64,000 nucleotides of DNA from Pontederia crassipes. Taxonomy: Eukaryota; Streptophyta; Magnoliopsida; Commelinales; Pontederiaceae. Location: assembly GCA_030549335.1 (NCBI GenBank), contig CM060189.1:32139001-32203000 (forward strand), written 5' to 3'. Below, piece after piece: positions 48,561 through 62,100 of this stretch (positions are counted from its first letter, which is position 1; each line of letters starts with the position of its first letter). The translations under genes were made by a program, and so were the position numbers. Below the pieces are notes generated by a model. It searched no databases. It saw only the letters and a program-made list of their open reading frames with translations, and had not been told where the DNA came from.

Positions 48561-50785
48561 GTCGGAAACTTTGATTTTAAATATAAAAAATGAATGTCTG
48601 CTATCGGATCCGACAGTCGGATCTGGTCGTTGACGTCTAATCTTGACGAGAGGGAGAGGGGAAGGAATCGTTGGTTGCTGGAGCCAGATGGATCATCGAA
48701 TTCGGGCGCTTAGTGCTAGATTCAGACGCCTAATACCATCCGGGTGCCTAGTACCAGATCCGGGCGCCTGGTACCAAATTCAGGCGCAAAGTCGGCCGAT
48801 CGACGGGGCAGGACCCGACAGCCGAATCCGATCGCCTGTGCACCTCATCGGCCGCCCGTGCATCGAATCGGTCGCCTGTGTGCTTTCGAATATTGTCAAG
48901 TTTTATTTGTTTTATAGAGATCTATTAGTTCTTTAAGCCATTTTAAGATGATATCGTGGACGTCCACCCCTTTGCTCCTTCATATCGCCTAGATCATCAA
49001 ATGTGGGATGGATGTCTCGCATTTAGACGTAGTTCAGCGCCCAATTCAGTGGGAGACGATTCGTCCTCACATGCTCGCTCGAGTTTGGGGAAAATGCTCG
49101 CTTATCCTAAAGGGAGATGTTTCCCGCTGAACCTCGTCGTCGTCGCCCTCAAAATCTCTCATGCTCGCCTCCTTCTTCGCCATCCTCAACCTCGCTGCTC
49201 GCCGTCAACCTCGAACTCATCCACTCATTGTTTCCCTCGATCTTGCAACTCGCCATTGACCTTTGGCAAGATCCCAACTCCTAACTGGGGGTCGATGGCG
49301 TAGTTGGTCGAAACCAATGAGCGAGATCGAGTGGGGCACCAAGCGAGTAGGTCGGCGGCGACATAAAGTGAGGAGGCCGATGACAAAGAGGGACGAGGCC
49401 GATGAAAAGCGAGGAGGTTGGCGGCATACGCGGTTCACGACAGCGATGAGCCCCTTTTTTATTAGGGCACGACACAATGATGGACGCAACATAGAGCGAG
49501 GAGGTAGGCGACATACAGGGAGGATCTCCGCGGTGTAGAGGGAGGATGTTGCGGGCGAAGAGGGTTGATATTAGCAGTGACACCCATTGACGTCTAAGGC
49601 ACGAATCCATTGAGGCGGGCACGAGGGCGGGCAAGACAAAACTTTGTTTTGGACAAAAGGTAGACCGGCCTTATTTTGATTCATATATAAACTAGCCTTG
49701 TTAAAATTTAGATGACACTCATTTAGACTAAACCGACAACTAAACTACGCAATTGCCATCTAGCCCATCCATCTAGCATACAAGCGATGGGAGATTGGTT
49801 GGACACCAATTAAATCTATTTTAAAGTAACTCATCTACTTAATTTATTAAATGTCTTAAATTTTCATTTTATATGCATTTCAAATTATTATATTAATGAA
49901 ATACTAATTATCTCTCTTATAAGAATTATTTATTTTGGTTTCTTTATAAAAATAATAAATATTTAGTGGTTGTATTGATTTTCGAAATCCATTTTCGAAT
50001 CTGGGTGCCAACACATCGCTATTTTTATCTGTATTTAATAGATAAATATTTTTTTACTTGATGAAACTCATATGTTAATTTTAAGGCATACCAAATCAAT
50101 ATACCTTACTCTTGATGTCTCACCCATTCAGAATAAACAAATTCTAATGGAAATTGGACATGAGAACGTTTGATCCATTAATGGAGTGAGTCGTGATGTT
50201 ACCCTTTTTATCCTTCTCCGTTAGTTAACTTCTAAGCAAAAGTTACATATTTCAAACATATTCAGTTGTTTAACACACTCTTTTCTTTTCCTTTCTTTCA
50301 AGGAAAAAAACAAGTCAAGTAAAATAAGACAACAAGCCCCCTTTTTAGATTTGGTGTCAATGATCGACTTAAGGGAGGTGACGGATAAGACATAATATTT
50401 GCCCTCCTCCTTCCCATACAAAGATGTCAAAGCTCATATGAGCCACTTGATCATTACAATCTCAACTAGCATCATCCTCTTGCATTGACCACCCTTGTGA
50501 CTACTTTCGACCAATGATGTTCCCCCATCGGCCTCCTAATTAATGTGGACAAGCCATTATTCCAACTTCAAATAGATTAACACCCTTAGCACCTTTGGGA
50601 GTTATGGTCAATGTGTAAGGACTTACATTTTAGTTCCAAGTCAACCATAATCACCACTATCCTTGAGAAAACATTGGCCATGTGTAGTGAATATGTTAGA
50701 TACCATCTTTCCGATGGTACACCACCAATATATGACACCATTTGGGTGAGATGAGAGTCCCCGCATCTGAGATGGTTCAAATTGA
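48561..50785. other. Mixed repetitive intergenic DNA
   Basis: At 48693-48790 there is a short minisatellite of about 22-bp units (CGGGCGCCTAGTACCAGAT-like, four copies). GC-rich imperfect repeats (GCGAGGAGGTCGGCGGC-like) occupy 49330-49560. No supported gene; the open frames in these parts come from the repeats. Confidence 0.45.
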
Positions 50786-51058
50786 ACATTGATTTTATGG
50801 ACCATTAGAGCTCGAGAGGGTCGGCTTCATTGTCTACTCTTGCTCAAGTTCTTTTATCCAGTAGGTGCCTTATGCGGTGTATATGGTCCTAGAGGGGGAG
50901 GCCTGGGTCTCAACGGATTAAAATCCTATAAAGACATGAACATTACCAACCTCATTACCAAATGTGACTTAGCAAATCTCATTGATAGCATCACTAATCG
51001 TAGCAACATTCCATGGCGTATTCACAACATCATTGTTGATTACTTTACTTTATTAGCT
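50786..51058 (+). pseudogene. LINE-type RNase H relic (second copy)
   Basis: The 90-residue frame reads PRGGGLGLNGLKSYKDMNI, then LITKCDLANLIDSITNRSN and IPWRIHNIIVDY. This is the central part of the L1-like RNase H domain also seen at 32838 (a conserved CD/ED position, the IPWRI.NI motif). The last motif (FREAN) is missing and no reverse transcriptase precedes it, so it is a fragment. Confidence 0.58.
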
Positions 51059-53670
51059 TAGTTACACTCTTTTGTAATTAAGCACATATATCGACAATCT
51101 AATCGTTCGACAAACTACTTGATGAATGAAGATAAATTGGCCGGCGAGGAGATCTTTTGGGCAGAACCACCTCACGGCATTCGGAATATTTTCTACACCG
51201 ACTCTTTTTGCCAATTGATAAATAGATAAGCAATTTCCTTTAAAAAAAACTAGCTTGTTGATGGATGTGATCAACGCTAGCTCCACTACCTCAACATTGA
51301 TGAGGTGCAATGGGATGTCTTCCTTTGGGTCGGCGAGGGAGGAGTTGGGATGACATCCTCAAAGGCAATAATTGACAATATACATGCTTGTGTCATTAAG
51401 TAATATTCCACAATTTTAACAACCATTCAAGGAGCTGACACCCGAAAATCGCAAGCGCTAGCATTAAGTTGAAGAAGCAAATTTCGATTTTTCTTCCTCT
51501 TTTTCAACACTAACTCATGGAGATTTGGAAAATATTCCCACTCCATGATTCTTTGGGATTTGAGGGCACATGTTCATCTATTTTCCTTTATAATCTATTA
51601 ATCTCATTTACCACTTTATTCTTCTTTTCTTTCTTTCTTCTTATCATTCACTTCATCTTCCACCATTGTTGTGGCTTCTCCATTGCTTGGGCTCGGAAGG
51701 AGGCTTGGGAGGTGTTGAGGACATGAGGAATGCATGAGGAATAAGAAGAAATGACTAAAGCTTGGAGCATTGAAGAAAACAATCGAAAAAACACTAAAAG
51801 GCGTGTTAATAGGATCTAAGTCATTAAAACGAAATTCGAAAATAAAAATTAGTGAAGCTGACAAGGCTCGCCTATCATGGGGGCCAATGATAGAGGTAAA
51901 ACATGATAACGGGCCATAAAAATGCTCAATTTCGCTTACGAAAATTGTCCAAGTTACATATCATGACAAACATCAAAACATGTCACAACCCATGAAATTC
52001 ATTTTCCTACACTGAATCAGACATTGCAAGGGATGTGAAATTTTTGTTCTGGATTGTGAAAAATCATTTTTAATGCGATTCGGACTCTATTTGAGTCATA
52101 GTAACAATGCTGCAAGGACCTATGACAAACATGGACCTAATATGGCCAAATAACCAAAGAATTAAATAACGACCTTTCCTTTAGTTCTTATGTCTTCTTT
52201 ATTATTTTCTTTTACATCACATGCATAATTTGAAGTTTACTTTTATATTAAGTGAAAGTGAATTTTGTCAAACACAAATAAACATTTTTTCTTTATCATG
52301 TACTTTTCCATATATGAATTTTCTTTGACTAAGGAGTTTTCTTTAACTAGATCATTTTTCTTAACATAATGATTTTTCTCGACCCGATAAGTGAACAATT
52401 AATAATGGACAAAATCAATAAGCATAATAATATGCATTACCTTTTACCTTATTAAGTTCTTTAACGATCTTGTTGACATTCACATTATCATTTATTCATA
52501 AAACAGTCAATAGAATAAAATCCACGAACTATTCACTAAAACCTAACCCGGGTTGCATCAAACTCGGGCTTGGTAGTTAAGAACTTGGGTCGGTCTAGAT
52601 GAACCCAGGTCAAGTGCTAATCAAAATTATTTATTATTCATCTTTTACAGAACTAGCATCGGGTATGCGACCAACATGGCCTGGTGTGTAAAATTTTGTA
52701 TTCTTACTTTAAGAACCTGAATTGGATTGTAGAGGATCCAAGCAATTGACTCTAAATCCGAATCAAATTTGACGTTAATGGGGACAAGTTAGAGAATATC
52801 GCAATCTCATGCCATGTTTAGATTAACTCAACCAATTTTCAGCCTACTGAAACTCCAACTTTTCTTGGAATTTGACCAAAATTTAGATCCTAAAATGATG
52901 TGTTCTCTACACAAAAATCTAATGAACTTCTTCACGAATCATTAAAAATTATTAGATCATTAAACTTTCTTTGTCTTAATTAATTATATTAAGAAATCAT
53001 ATACAAAATGCATTCTAAATTTTATGTACATTTGTTGTAAAACTATATTAATCACATGATTTTCATTGCACTTTTATGTGATTAAACTTGGCTTTCTGCC
53101 ATTTGTCCCACAACTGAATTTTAGGAGAACAAACATGAATAATCAAATGTCAAGAACATTTGACATGTAGAGAGAAAATATGACAAAGTTGAAGAAAAAC
53201 TCAAGTATAGAAAGGGAAAAAATAGACAAAGAGAGACTCTTGTGGTCCTATTTACATGAAAGATACCTCCAAGTTATAATTTAACTAGAACTTTTAATCA
53301 TACTTTATCATTATTTTTTGAATTTTTAAAATTATATATTTTTACAATTATAGAATAAAAATATATTATTTTAAATTTTAAATACTTTTAACATAAAACC
53401 TTTAGTTACTACCCCTATTAGAAGTTCTTTATACCTTAAACTCATGATTAGGTTGAGATTCAAACTTAAATACCTAATTTTGATCCAATCACAACTCTTA
53501 ATTCTATTAGGATTTTTTCCTTTCAAACTTTAGTTATATCTAATAAACTATACGTTTTCAAATTTAATTAAGAGGTTAAGGAATGTACAGCTCAACATTC
53601 TTGCTGTAAATTACAGCTTGACTTCAAAATCAAATCCAACTATTGAAATAAAATTCAAAGGTCCACTTGA
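51059..53670. other. Repetitive intergenic DNA with LTR-like part
   Basis: The 52540-52620 part has CCCGGGTTGC/CTCGGGCTTGG/GAACCCAGG units as in the LTRs, suggesting another decayed LTR with undefined ends. The rest is AT-rich without a supported gene. Confidence 0.4.
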
Positions 53671-53675
53671 CCAAG

Positions 53676-53882
53676 AAGTAGGGAGGAGAGAGATGGGGAG
53701 GGAGAAATGACAGAGAAAGAGGAAAGGAAAGAGAAGGAAGAGGGTAAGGAGGAAGAAAAGATAGAGAGAAAAAGGGGTGTGGGGGGAATAAATGGAAGAG
53801 AAGAGGGAAATAACATAGAAATTAATAGAATTAGTAAGGAGGAAAGAGAAAGGAGGCAGGAGAGAGAGGGAGAGAGGTAGGT
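53676..53882 (+). repeat. Polypurine tract of about 200 bp
   Basis: The plus strand is almost entirely A and G here (AGGAGAGAGATGGGGAGGG type), with few pyrimidine interruptions. The minus-strand frame through it is low-complexity Ser/Leu/Pro and is not a gene. Confidence 0.85.
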
Positions 53883-55480
53883 TTGCAGAGATACGGTCGA
53901 GAGAAGGAAAGGAAATGTGAAAGCCAAGAATGGAAAAGTGAAAGAGAGGAATACATTGCTTTGGGACGTCGGATACTAATTACTAACCTAAAGAGATTGA
54001 AAAGGCGTGTTGTAAATTGCAACAAGTTTAGTGTGCTGTATATTTCTTTACCTTTAATTAATTATGTAAAAATAACAATATTCACTTTTTAGAGGTGTTA
54101 TTAACATGTTATTAATAACACCAGAAAAAATATACAAAATTGAGAACCACAAGAAGAAAGCCTATTAACATGTTATTCAAAGTTGGCTGGGACCTGTGCA
54201 ACTTGCAGTGCATGCATGGTCAACAACAAGAAGAAATTCTAGAGAGCTCGTTGAACCTTAAGATGACATGCACCGTCAAGTAGCACTGACTAATTGTCGA
54301 GTCAAGCAACATTAATATGAACTTGCAACAGAGCTTCAAAGACAAGTTGCAAGTCATATGAGAAGCAAACGAAAATGAGTTTGAGAATGGTAATACTTTT
54401 TTCTATGTTAACAAAAGTTCAAAGTCGAAATTTTTATTTAAACGATGAGGCTCTCATAAAAAGATATTTTTTTCAAACTAAATGTTTGATTGACTAAGTC
54501 TAAAAGATGAACTTTGGAACTTTTTATTATATTAAGGTGCAAAAGCCAAATAACAATTGCTCTAATGACTTTCCAGAACTTGACAATTAAAGTAATGCCA
54601 TTATTCAATTATATAGCACATTTGGATGACTAGAAAAACATTCCCATGGATATTAATCGCTGCAAAAATAAAAAAATAAATTTATTCCATGAATTACGAG
54701 GCATAATACGTAAGATAATAGAATTGTATAATATTTCATAATAAAAAAATAGCCATACTTATTAATATACCACTTATCAATTACAATTATCAAGTGAACA
54801 AATAATAAGTGGTCAACAAATATTTTACTGTTCCTTTTTTTATACCAATAGAAATGCTTCCCCCAAAAAATTACAACTTTCGCGATACCCTCTTTATTTT
54901 ACATATATATATATATATATTCTATGTGCTCATTATTATTTACTATTTAGGAAGGGGACAATTTCCAATGTTTTTTTTCTAAAATGGGTGTGTTACTTAC
55001 TAAAAGAAATAAAAGATGCTACTTTCTACCTTGGTCCTTGGGAACAATTAAACTTTACATGTAACTTTGTATAGCCAACTGATTTTGAACAATTTTATAC
55101 AGCTGGCTTCTAATTAAGTTATATAATTTCTCCTGTTATTTCTATTTTTATTTTTACGTAATATTATAATATATTTTTGTTACCTAGAAAGAGCCAACTG
55201 ATTCAATAAAGCAAAAATAAATAGGCAAAAAAGGGTATTTTAAGAAAAAATGAATTTGGAAATTTTGATTTAGAAGTCTATTGCACTGCGCAACTGCGTT
55301 TTCTTTTTGTTCCCGATTAACCTTGACTCCATTTATTTATTTAAAAAATAAATTATAGTACACAATATTTTTCCGAGATTTTTTTTTCAAATGACTCATT
55401 TTTTACGAAATAATAAATAAGCGCAAACTATAATTACAATAATTATTATTCTAATAAATATATATATATAACAGTTTTTT
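53883..55480. other. AT-rich intergenic DNA upstream of aspartate kinase
   Basis: Contains a TA run (54902-54920) and another (55457-55471) that could supply a TATA box about 90-100 bases before the CT-rich leader. No gene seen. Confidence 0.5.
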
Positions 55481-56195
55481 TTACTTTTGTTTTGTGACTT
55501 TTGTCGTAGACTTACCACAGCGCTATACAATAATAATATTATTATTAGCTGCTATTATATTTGCGCCTCTCTCTCTCTCTCTCTTTCTTCCCTCTCCGCG
55601 CCGCCGCATTCGCTCGCTGCTCTCGCGCTCTCTTCCTCTCCCTCACGCGCAGCTGGATTTCGAGAGGAGGCGAGAAGCGGGAAGAGGAGCGAGCGAGCGA
55701 GCGAGGGGAGAGAGAAAGTGCAGTAAGAGAAGGGAATAGAGAAAAAAGATCTACAGGTGCCGATCTATTGTCACGTTTCGATCTTATGCGATCTCCGTTG
55801 TTTTTCCGGTGATAGTTTGCTCTAATTTTTTTTTTCGGTTGTGTGCTTTCTGAAATTATTTGGGATTCATTTCACTCTACAATTTCCTTCGATTTTGATT
55901 ATGGTTTATGACAATATTTCTTTTTTTTTATTTCCAGTGAGAAAGGTCCTTTCTTTCTGAAAAAGAATAGCTTTTGGTTAACTTTGATGGATTTTTCTCT
56001 TTGATGATTTCTCCTAATTGTAATCGATGCTTTTCCTTTGTTTTCGCTCGTGGTTACGAAATTTTGAATTTTAAACTGTAAGAAAGAGTTGCAAGGGGAG
56101 GCTTCGTTCTTTTTTACATGTACCACATGATTTTTTATTTTGTTTGGTTTATGATCACAGGAAGAAGAGAGAAGAAACAAAGAACAGATTTGATA
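55481..56195 (+). promoter_or_regulatory. Aspartate kinase promoter end and leader with probable leader intron
   Basis: A TATATATATA run (55457-55471) precedes a CT repeat (55565-55590) and a GC-rich purine stretch to 55750. A donor (CTACAG|GTGCCG near 55756) and a strong acceptor (TTTATGATCACAG at about 56148-56160) frame a likely leader intron of about 0.4 kb. The ATG at 56196 lies 35 bases into the next exon. Confidence 0.5.
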
Positions 56196-59100
56196 ATGGC
56201 GATTTCTCTCCAGTATGCTGGTCGCTGCCAATGCGCCGGAGTTGTTAAAGATTCGTCGACTTCTCTTTCCTTCTCTTCTTTTTTGGATAATAAGCTTGGG
56301 TTGAAGTCGTCCGTGAGCTTGATCTGCCTGAAGAGGGAAAGGGCGTCAAAGAGGAGCAGAGGTTTGAAGGTGAACTGCCAGAAAGTTAATTCCGGCGTCT
56401 TAGTGAAGGATGGGGCTTCTGGGAAGGGTGGTGAGGGGAATGCTGCGCACCTCAGTATAGTAATGAAGTTCGGTGGCTCTTCAGTGGCCTCTGCAGCGAG
56501 GATGAAAGAGGTCTCTGACCTTATTCTGAGCTTTCCAAATGAGAGGCCGGTGATCGTGCTTTCTGCCATGGGAAAGACAACAAACAATCTTCTGCTGGTA
56601 TATCTGCATTTCTTATCCCAAAGAATTCACTTTCATTTTATATTCTTGACTTTCCTTTCAACCATTTTCTTTTGTTGGATACGAATATTTTTGTTTCTCT
56701 TTAAGGCTGGAGAAAAAGCAGTCAGTTGTGGCATATCTAATGTTTCAGAAATCAAGGAGTTAAGCTTTATTAAGGATTTACACTTTAAGTATGTCATCAT
56801 CTTTCTTTTCCATCTCATTACCTTACTGTCTTAATTGTTGCTTTGGTGACAAATGTTTTTTTCCCATTCTCAGGACAGTTGATGAGCTTGGCCTTGATAG
56901 GTCTGTCGTCTCTGGTGAGCTTGTAGTACATTCATGCTCGTTCCACTAAAGAGATGGGCTAAATTTCCTGCCCTTCTGAAATTAGTGCATTCTTCTTTTT
57001 TTTGAAACGAATTAGTGCATTCTTCTGTATTGAAGTTAATATGCAACATGCATAGTACATTTGGAACATGGGGTGTTTATTTATTTCATGTCTGTCATAA
57101 AGATATATTACTCCTATTTGCCTTATTGGATGCTTGATTGCCAATAGAAGACACCAATATTTCCAAATGTGGTTACCTTCATATGCACATGCAGGTTCAT
57201 GTAGTCAGTACTATATACACGTATAGCTGCATTTTGTTGTCTGAGCGCCTGCACATACTGTTCATGCGGTCCTTATGTGCCTTTTTGTGAATATTTTAAT
57301 ATCCATTTTATTACTGTTCATGCGGTCCTTATAGCCGACCCCATCTAGTGGGATAAGGCTTTGTTGTTGTTGTACGTAGCCTTTGCTTCAACATGTTGAA
57401 TCTTCTAAGGCGTGCAATAATTTGGTAAAGTTTCCCCTCAAAAAACTAATAATAATATGGTAAAGTTGGGAAAATTGGTGGCTTGCACAGCCATAAAACT
57501 CCGCAGTAGTGGGTATACTGAAGTATTTCTTCCAGAAAAAAGCAGCAAGTATTCCTTCAATGCTGATTGTGAATAAATACATCAGCTTGTGGAATATATG
57601 CCGGATATGCAATTGAACCGCATAGTTAATCTCTATTGTTGATGACATACACCAGACTTGTAAAAGAACTAAACAACTAACAATATGTAACATGAAGTGT
57701 CAATCAATTTTTCTTAAAAGAAACTTTCTTATGTTTTCTATTTTTATATGTTTATAACAAAAAGTAAATAGTTTCATGTCATTTCATCCAAACAGGTCAG
57801 GTTTGATAAATCCCCTCATATTTTCTTTTGATAGAAGAATAATGTTTCAATGAACGGGCATTCATGACATATAATTTAATGGAAATTTTGAAGTTTTGAA
57901 TTCCTACATAGTATTCTTATTTTAGTTACTGTTGGAAGATGCATGAAAATGTTGTGAAATATGGTATTTATAAGTATCTACAGAGATGACTTTTGTTTAG
58001 AATACAAGAGAGGAAAATAGAAAAAGAGTTTGGTTGCATTCGTTGTCAGAGTTATGGTGGATACATAGATCACATCAGCTGATACTGGAATAATAAGTAC
58101 GGCATCTTGCTAATTGTTTTTTCTTGGTTAGGGAAAATTGATAAGATTATATATGCAATATTTTCCCTCAAAAAATATACCCACTATTTGTCTATATGAA
58201 AATTTCGCTTTCTGACAAGAAAATCATCTTCAATGTTTTCATGCTGTTTGTCTCTGCTGGAACTCTATTTATGGTTTTTATTCTTCTATTTCATAGGTTT
58301 ATTGGAGGAACTGGAACAACTTTTGAAAGGCATTGCCATGATGAAAGAGTTGACACTTCGTACACGAGACTTCCTAGTTTCATTTGGAGAGTGCATGTCT
58401 ACCCGAATTTTTGCAGCATATCTAAACAAAATTGGTGCTAAAGCTCGTCAGGTATCATTGAGATCCTTTCATCAGTACATATTGCAGCAAACCAGAACCA
58501 TGCATGAGTTATAACTCATGCCATATTAAGAAATTGGTTGATGTGGATGAATTTTCATTTTGGTGTCATTTAAATGAAATGTATTCACACACATGGCACT
58601 TCTTTTACCTTGCGATGCATATTGCTTTAAACTTACTACTTAAGGAGACTTGGTGGAGTGAATTTCTTTTGAATATATTCTCAGTGATGTATATTCACAA
58701 CTGGGAATATATTATCAGCTGGATCCTCTGTTGAAGCCATACTAATTTCAGATTTAAGCAACTTTCATCTGAGCTCATCTACCGATAGCAACGTTGTCCT
58801 ACCTTTCCATCAAGAGCAGAATAAGCAAACCAGCACGCCAGAAACTGGTAGTACAGTGCAAAATTCATTGGTTAAAGTAGCAATTCTTACTGTGAGTGAC
58901 ACTGTTTCATCTGGTGCTGGCCCTGATAGGAGGTACTCTGTGCCATGCATTCTGAACGCTTTATTGAGTTAAAAGATGCGTATATTAAGAGGATTCCATA
59001 TTACATGTAAAAATAATGGATGACAATTCAATCTTGAAAAATTGTGGTAAAAACAAATTTTAAGTTTCTTTAAAAAAAAAAAAACTTTTTCTATCTGTTA

Positions 59101-62100
59101 GTGGAATAACAATAAGATTAGTAGCTTTAGGAGAATTCTTATACTTGAACTAGTCAATGAAATTTTTCATCATCATGCATGATTTAGGGAGTTCTGTACA
59201 AATTTTATCGAAGTTATTACATGCATCCTGATACACCTCCTTGAATTGCTATATCATCGGGGTCACAAATTTGACGCGAGATGAACTTATGGATGAAGTC
59301 AATATGCTCTTTTGCTAAAGAAGGCAAATGGGCGATATTGAATTATCCACAAATTCTTCCCTGTGTTTATTATCATAATAGTACATTGAAATCCTATTCA
59401 AGTTCTACGAATAGCATATTATAGAATGCCTATAGTAGTTGCTACTGAAAGCCTGTAGTGCAAGATATTGTGCTATTAGATATAAATGGTAGTTGTGCTA
59501 TTAGATACTCCGCCTATGTTTTATAGTCGGTCCCAAGCCCGGATAAAGGAGGAGGGTTGTGTTAGGCCCCGACAGCCAGCGTAAAATCCTGTCGAATCTC
59601 ATGAACATGGATCAGGCGTCGAATGATCCATGTAGCCGACCCCACCTAGTGGGATAAGGTTTTGTTGTTGTTGTTGTATATTCTCAGTGATGTAATATAA
59701 TGTCTTCTGCAAAACATAATTTTTATTGCTGACACCATGACAATTCTCATTTATTTTGTTATTGTGTAATTTATATTTTGCATTTCCCAAAGAATAATCT
59801 TTCCCACAATCCTTATTGTTTTTCTTTTGAGGCATACAATCTTTATTGTTGACATTAACACTGACAAGCACCATAATTAACATTTTTTTTTTCATTACCT
59901 ATTAGTAAATGATGATCCATGCAGGGACTTGTGTTCTCCTTTCTTGGTTGCTTCTTCTAAGAGATGTTTACTTATACTGTTGGCATGCACAAATACCTGA
60001 AAAGTGTAACATTGTTGTCTATATAATTATTATTTATATGTTCTATCATTATAGAAATTTTGTTAATGTGTATGCTGAGTTATCCGCAACTACTACATCA
60101 ATATGAGTCCATAAAGATCAACTTAATTTCTGTCTTCTACTCATCAAAGCTCGAGTTGCCCAAATAACTATTCAGTGTCTTTTCTTAATATCCTATGATT
60201 TTCCTAAATAGATCAGACCATATGCATGCCCAATCTTAGTTAAGTTATCTTGTTGCTTTCCTGGTTTCTTATTGGTCTTATACATAGTTTTTTAGTTTAC
60301 TCAATGGAGGTTAAACTTAACTGAAGAAAACATGAATACCTTGTGAAGCGTTTGCATCAATGCCTATTGATTTCTCTCAAAACAATACATGTATCAGAAG
60401 ATTACATTATGTGTGCTTTACTACCACTATCCTCTAATATTTTACAGTTATCGGCTTCCCAACTCTTTAACTGGCATCCATCAACAACAACAACAACAAC
60501 AACAATAAAGCTTTATCCCACTAGTTCGGCTACATGGATCATACGACACTATTCCGCTTATTCGTTGATCCATGTTCATGAAATTCGACAGAATTTTACG
60601 CTGGCTGTCGGGGCCTAACACAACCCTCCTCCTTTATCCGGGCTTGGGACCGGCTATAAAACATAAGCGCATATTATTAAAAAAATAGAAAATTTCCACT
60701 GTTTTGTTTGAGACATTGCTTAACATATAATTCCAATAGGCATCCTGGTTTTTGTCTTAATTGTTTGTTCAATTGCTTATGTCAAAAATATCATTTTCTG
60801 AGACATCATTTAAGGAAATTACTTTGTTTCATTTCCTTTGTGTATAATATCCTGTGATGTTACCGAGGAATAAAGTAAATAGGACATGTAGAAAAAGAAA
60901 TAATTAAGACTCCACTAATATATTTTTTTTAGAAGAACCAATATAATTTTTAACAGTGTCAGTACATATGATGTGCCAATCCTTCTTTCTTTTTGTAACA
61001 TCATCATGATGTAATATTATGTTCTTAAAATATGGTAGCTACATTGTGTTTGTTGTTTTGTTCATCATTCGTGGTAAAATCTGCACTCTTGATATATGTT
61101 TTGTTTCTGCTCTGGTCTTATCTTTACTAAGAACTGATTTTGGTTTTTCCCAATCTATTGCAGTATGATGCATTTGATATCGGTTTTATAACCACAGATG
61201 ATTTCACCAATGCTGACATCTTGGAGGCAACTTATCCTGCAATAGCTAAGAGGTTACATGGTGATTGGATGGCAGATCCTGCGATCCCAATTGTCACAGG
61301 ATTTCTTGGAAAGGTTTTAGTATTTGAGCTACTTTTTCAATCAAAATTTTGACTGATCAAATATCCTATCATAATCGAACTATGAGCTTTTTGTTATTGT
61401 AGGGCTGGAAATCTAGTGCTGTCACTACCTTAGGCAGGGGTGGAAGTGACTTGACTGCAACAACTATTGGAAAGGCTTTGGGGTTGCAAGAAATTCAGGT
61501 CAGTCTTCAGAAATGAGTTAAAGATATTTATTATGTAACTATATTTTTGCCTAGAATAAAGAGCATGTTTCTCATAGGGTTTCCACCTTCAATTTTAATT
61601 GAAATTAGAGCAGTGTCAATTTTCATGAGTTTTACCTTTTGCACAGGTCTGGAAAGATGTTGATGGTGTTTTGACATGTGATCCTAACATATATCCCAAT
61701 GCAATTCCTGTGCCGCATTTGACTTTTGATGAAGCAGCTGAACTTGCATACTTTGGGGCTCAGGTTAGTTCTTTGCTGTCTTTCTATGGCAGCAAAATTT
61801 TTCGACAACTGCATGTATGACTCAAAATATTTTGATATTTTTTTAAAGTAAATATTTATATTTTTGAAAAAAAATTAAGAACATTCTTTTTTTCGGAATT
61901 GTGAGGATGCTGCAATTGTTTAGGCAATTACAACAACAACAAAGCCTTATCCCACTAGGTGGGGTCGGCTACATGGATCACACGACGTCATTCCGCTCTA
62001 TTCGTTGATCCATGTTCATGAGATTCGACAGGGTTTTACGCTGGCTGTCGGGACCTAACACAACCCTCCTCCTTTATCCGGGCTTGGGACCGGCTATAAA

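Larger units (their letters stand above)
58674..59694 (+). mobile_element. 985-bp insertion: CNX1 exon piece + intron + Au-like SINE, with 18-bp target duplication
   Basis: TATATTCTCAGTGATGTA occurs at 58674-58691 and exactly again at 59677-59694. The enclosed 985 bp starts inside a CNX1 exon, continues past its splice donor into non-coding sequence and ends in an Au-like SINE whose TTG tail touches the second repeat. This is the geometry of target-primed reverse transcription: truncated 5' end, A/T-rich-site duplication and tail at the 3' junction. All parts point the same way as aspartate kinase and lie in its intron 4. Confidence 0.78.

Noticed and set aside
58504..58734. A 76-residue plus-strand frame spanning the left edge of the CNX1 insertion
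   Set aside because: It crosses the junction in a frame different from CNX1 and from aspartate kinase; coincidental.
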